From: Chryseobacterium wanjuense | GTDB taxonomy: Bacteria; Bacteroidota; Bacteroidia; Flavobacteriales; Weeksellaceae | Direction of reading: 5' to 3' | DNA: 64,000 nucleotides | NCBI RefSeq assembly: GCF_900111495.1 | Contig: NZ_FOIU01000003.1 | Coordinates: 1 to 64,000, forward strand | In this document: piece after piece, positions 62,655-64,000 of the stretch | Numbering within the stretch: position 1 is the first letter of the stretch | Layout of the letters: every line of letters starts with the position of its first letter | Notes under the pieces: model-generated | The model's input: only the letters and a program-made list of their open reading frames with translations | Databases searched by the model: none | Told to the model about the DNA's origin: nothing | Made by a program: the position numbers and the translations under genes

Positions 62655-63043
62655 ATGAGAAAATAGTTAATTTTAACACTATTGGTGGTAGGAAGTTTTA
62701 ATTTTGCACAAGAAATTAAGAGTTCAACGGTTCAAGATTCAGTCCAACTTACAAAAGATGTCCAGGAAGTTCTTATAAAAGCACAACGAAAAAAACAATT
62801 TGTAGACAAGGCAATTTATACTTTTGATGATGAAGCCTTAAAAAAAGCAAGATATGCTAATGATCTACTGCAAACCTTGCCTGAACTTCAATTTGATCCT
62901 ATTTCCAGCAGTATTTCTAGTATTAAAGGGGGGAAATTTTTACTTTTAATAAATGGTGTTGAATCTACAGAATCACAGGCAAGAGGCATTCGACCGGAAA
63001 ATGTCATAAGAGTTGAGTATTATGATAACCCTCCTACCCGCCC
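62655..63043 (+). pseudogene. Outer-membrane receptor N-terminal (plug) fragment
   Basis: ATG 62655 starts MRK, then TAG at 62664-62666. The same frame goes on as LILTLLVVGSFNFAQEIKSS (signal peptide), DVQEVLIKAQRKKQFVDKAI and YTFDDEALKKARYANDLLQT. Then come LPELQFDPISSSI, KFLLLINGVES and RPENVIRVEYYDNPPTR, the conserved end of the plug in the TonB-receptor-like family, where similarity stops abruptly. Two lesions, an early amber codon and truncation at about 63043, make it non-functional. Confidence 0.75.
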
Positions 63044-63044
63044 G

Positions 63045-63311
63045 ATTCGCCATCGGCTTGTGGCATTCAATACATTCATTATCAAAGTCATGTGTTTCTC
63101 CATAGGGCTTAAGATCATTTCCCTTCCATCTTCCCCATCCCCATTCTTTAATCTTTTTATACTTTTCTGCATCCTTTACCCTCAATTCGACCTGAAGAAA
63201 TTCACCTATTGCAATACTACCATCCTGCTTTATCAACTTTACGACAGATATTAATGTTATTTGTCTCACAATATTTTTAATGCTTTTTTGCATATTTTTG
63301 TAAAAAAGCAA
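63045..63311 (-). pseudogene. Cytochrome P460-family remnant
   Basis: The minus strand encodes IAIGEFLQVELRVKDAEKYK, then GWGRWKGNDLKPYGETHDFD and NECIECHKPMANRAG. The W-G-x-x-R-F/W-K-G-x-D-L-K-P-Y-G and E-C-x-x-C-H-x-P segments are the C-terminal signature of cytochrome P460-like heme proteins, with CIECH as the heme attachment site. In front of it only a short hydrophobic segment (QKSIKNIVRQITLISVV) remains, so most of the N-terminal domain is deleted. The 3' end is cut where the receptor fragment begins on the other strand. Confidence 0.7.
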
Positions 63312-63340
63312 TATTGAATGCCAATAGTGATTAAAAATTT

Positions 63341-64000
63341 ATGGGAAAAACAAAATTTATAAGAACATTATGCACATTACATTTCCTTTTTGTGTTTTTT
63401 CAGGTACATGCACAGAATACAATACCAGAAATTGACAGTCTACAAAAAAATGAAGCAAAGAGATTACAGGACATTGGTAACCTGAGAGGGAAGATTTTAC
63501 TTGAAAAATCACTGTTTAGACAATCCAAAAAATTAAAGTATAAAAAAGGAGAATTAAGAGCATGCATTGGCATCGCATCTACACTATGCGGTCTTTCGAG
63601 GCATAAAGAAAGCTTTCAGCTCTTAGAATATTCTAGCAGAGAGCTAAGGAATTTTGATGACGCTGAACTAAAAACTAAACTAAATATTGTATACGGAAGG
63701 AATTATTATAGCTTAGGAATGTACAAAAAAGCGGTAAAAAGCTTTAATGAAGGAGTAAAAAATGCTTGTGAAATTGAGGATACAAAGAACAGGAAAAAAC
63801 AGCTTTTTTATATTTATGAATGGAAGAGATCGAGCTTCTCTATGATGGGAATGAGTGATTCAGCAAAAATAATGGAACGCAAATGTATGGAATCTCCCAT
63901 TCCGATGTTATTTATAGAAATAGCGCAAAGGCATATGATGTCTGGCCAGATAGATTCAGCAGAATTTTATCTGGGTAAAGCTGCCGTTTTAGCCCAAGAC
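63341..64000 (+). CDS. TPR-containing protein, probably a regulator (partial, runs off window)
   Basis: From ATG 63341 the frame stays open to the window end (220 codons). A signal-like start (TLHFLFVFFQVHAQ) is followed by helical repeats of TPR type: LEKSLFRQSKKLKYKKGELR, LNIVYGRNYYSLGMYKKAVK and EIAQRHMMSGQIDSAEFYLG. In Chryseobacterium-like genomes such periplasmic TPR arrays are often followed by a transmembrane helix and a DNA-binding or histidine-kinase-like domain. That part, if present, lies beyond the window. Confidence 0.7.
   Translation, partial: MGKTKFIRTLCTLHFLFVFFQVHAQNTIPEIDSLQKNEAKRLQDIGNLRGKILLEKSLFRQSKKLKYKKGELRACIGIASTLCGLSRHKESFQLLEYSSRELRNFDDAELKTKLNIVYGRNYYSLGMYKKAVKSFNEGVKNACEIEDTKNRKKQLFYIYEWKRSSFSMMGMSDSAKIMERKCMESPIPMLFIEIAQRHMMSGQIDSAEFYLGKAAVLAQD

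Noticed and set aside
1..64000. CRISPR array or tRNA/rRNA genes.
   Set aside because: No regularly spaced direct repeats and no cloverleaf or rRNA-like stretch was found by eye. A tRNAscan and CRISPR search would be needed to exclude short or degenerate cases.

Overview
The window comes from a Bacteroidota chromosome, most likely Flavobacteriia/Weeksellaceae close to Chryseobacterium. The DNA is AT-rich and genes lack clear Shine-Dalgarno sites. There is a TonB-dependent receptor with a carboxypeptidase-like N-terminus, a CcoN-CcoO fusion, many AraC regulators and a family of secreted proteins starting with a GINT-x-x-P motif. No rRNA, tRNA or CRISPR array was seen. The genus is inferred from recalled protein similarity, not from a marker gene.

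Layout. (1) 0.1-5.3 kb is an accessory island on the minus strand: a PD-(D/E)XK protein of the DUF1703 type, a HEPN-like protein, a McrB-N-like domain fused to a PD-(D/E)XK nuclease, a TraB/ChaN-like protein and a frameshifted PIN-domain gene. It is the best candidate for an undescribed defence locus. (2) 6.1-7.0 kb is debris: recombinase, integrase and MFS fragments. (3) 7.1-12.8 kb is a nitric-oxide response cluster: Rrf2 regulator, membrane protein, methyltransferase, cytochrome c lipoprotein, RIC/YtfE repair protein, quinol NO reductase and a hemerythrin. (4) 12.8-13.9 kb holds dead araC and glutaminase genes. (5) 14-25 kb is microaerobic respiration: a ClC channel, a DUF488 protein and a divergent cbb3-like oxidase operon (minus), Crp/Fnr and AraC regulators with recognisable operators, and a ccoNO-ccoQ-ccoG operon (plus) with no ccoP. 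(6) 25.7-31.4 kb is a tripartite efflux operon (MFS, HlyD, TolC) divergent from an AraC gene. (7) 31.5-44 kb mixes recombinase remnants, two alpha/beta hydrolases, three GINT-type secreted proteins, and a TonB receptor with a secreted tyrosine phosphatase and a membrane AraC regulator. (8) 44-51 kb is a small carbohydrate-use cluster, probably for xylan: a beta-helix protein, a ConA-like protein, AraC, GH43, and GH115 interrupted by an amber codon. (9) 51-61 kb has serine beta-lactamase-like hydrolases with TPRs, AraC regulators and three tandem GINT-type genes. (10) 57.5-63.3 kb is strongly decayed, and a TPR protein runs off the right edge.

Two dispersed repeat families were found by reading. 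One is a 54-nt element, in three same-orientation copies, each followed by a different hairpin and T-tract. The other is a MITE-like inverted repeat with a TGGTACATTCAAGTATAT arm. Several genes carry single lesions (5280, 49615, 59748, 62664); the two in homopolymers could be sequencing errors.
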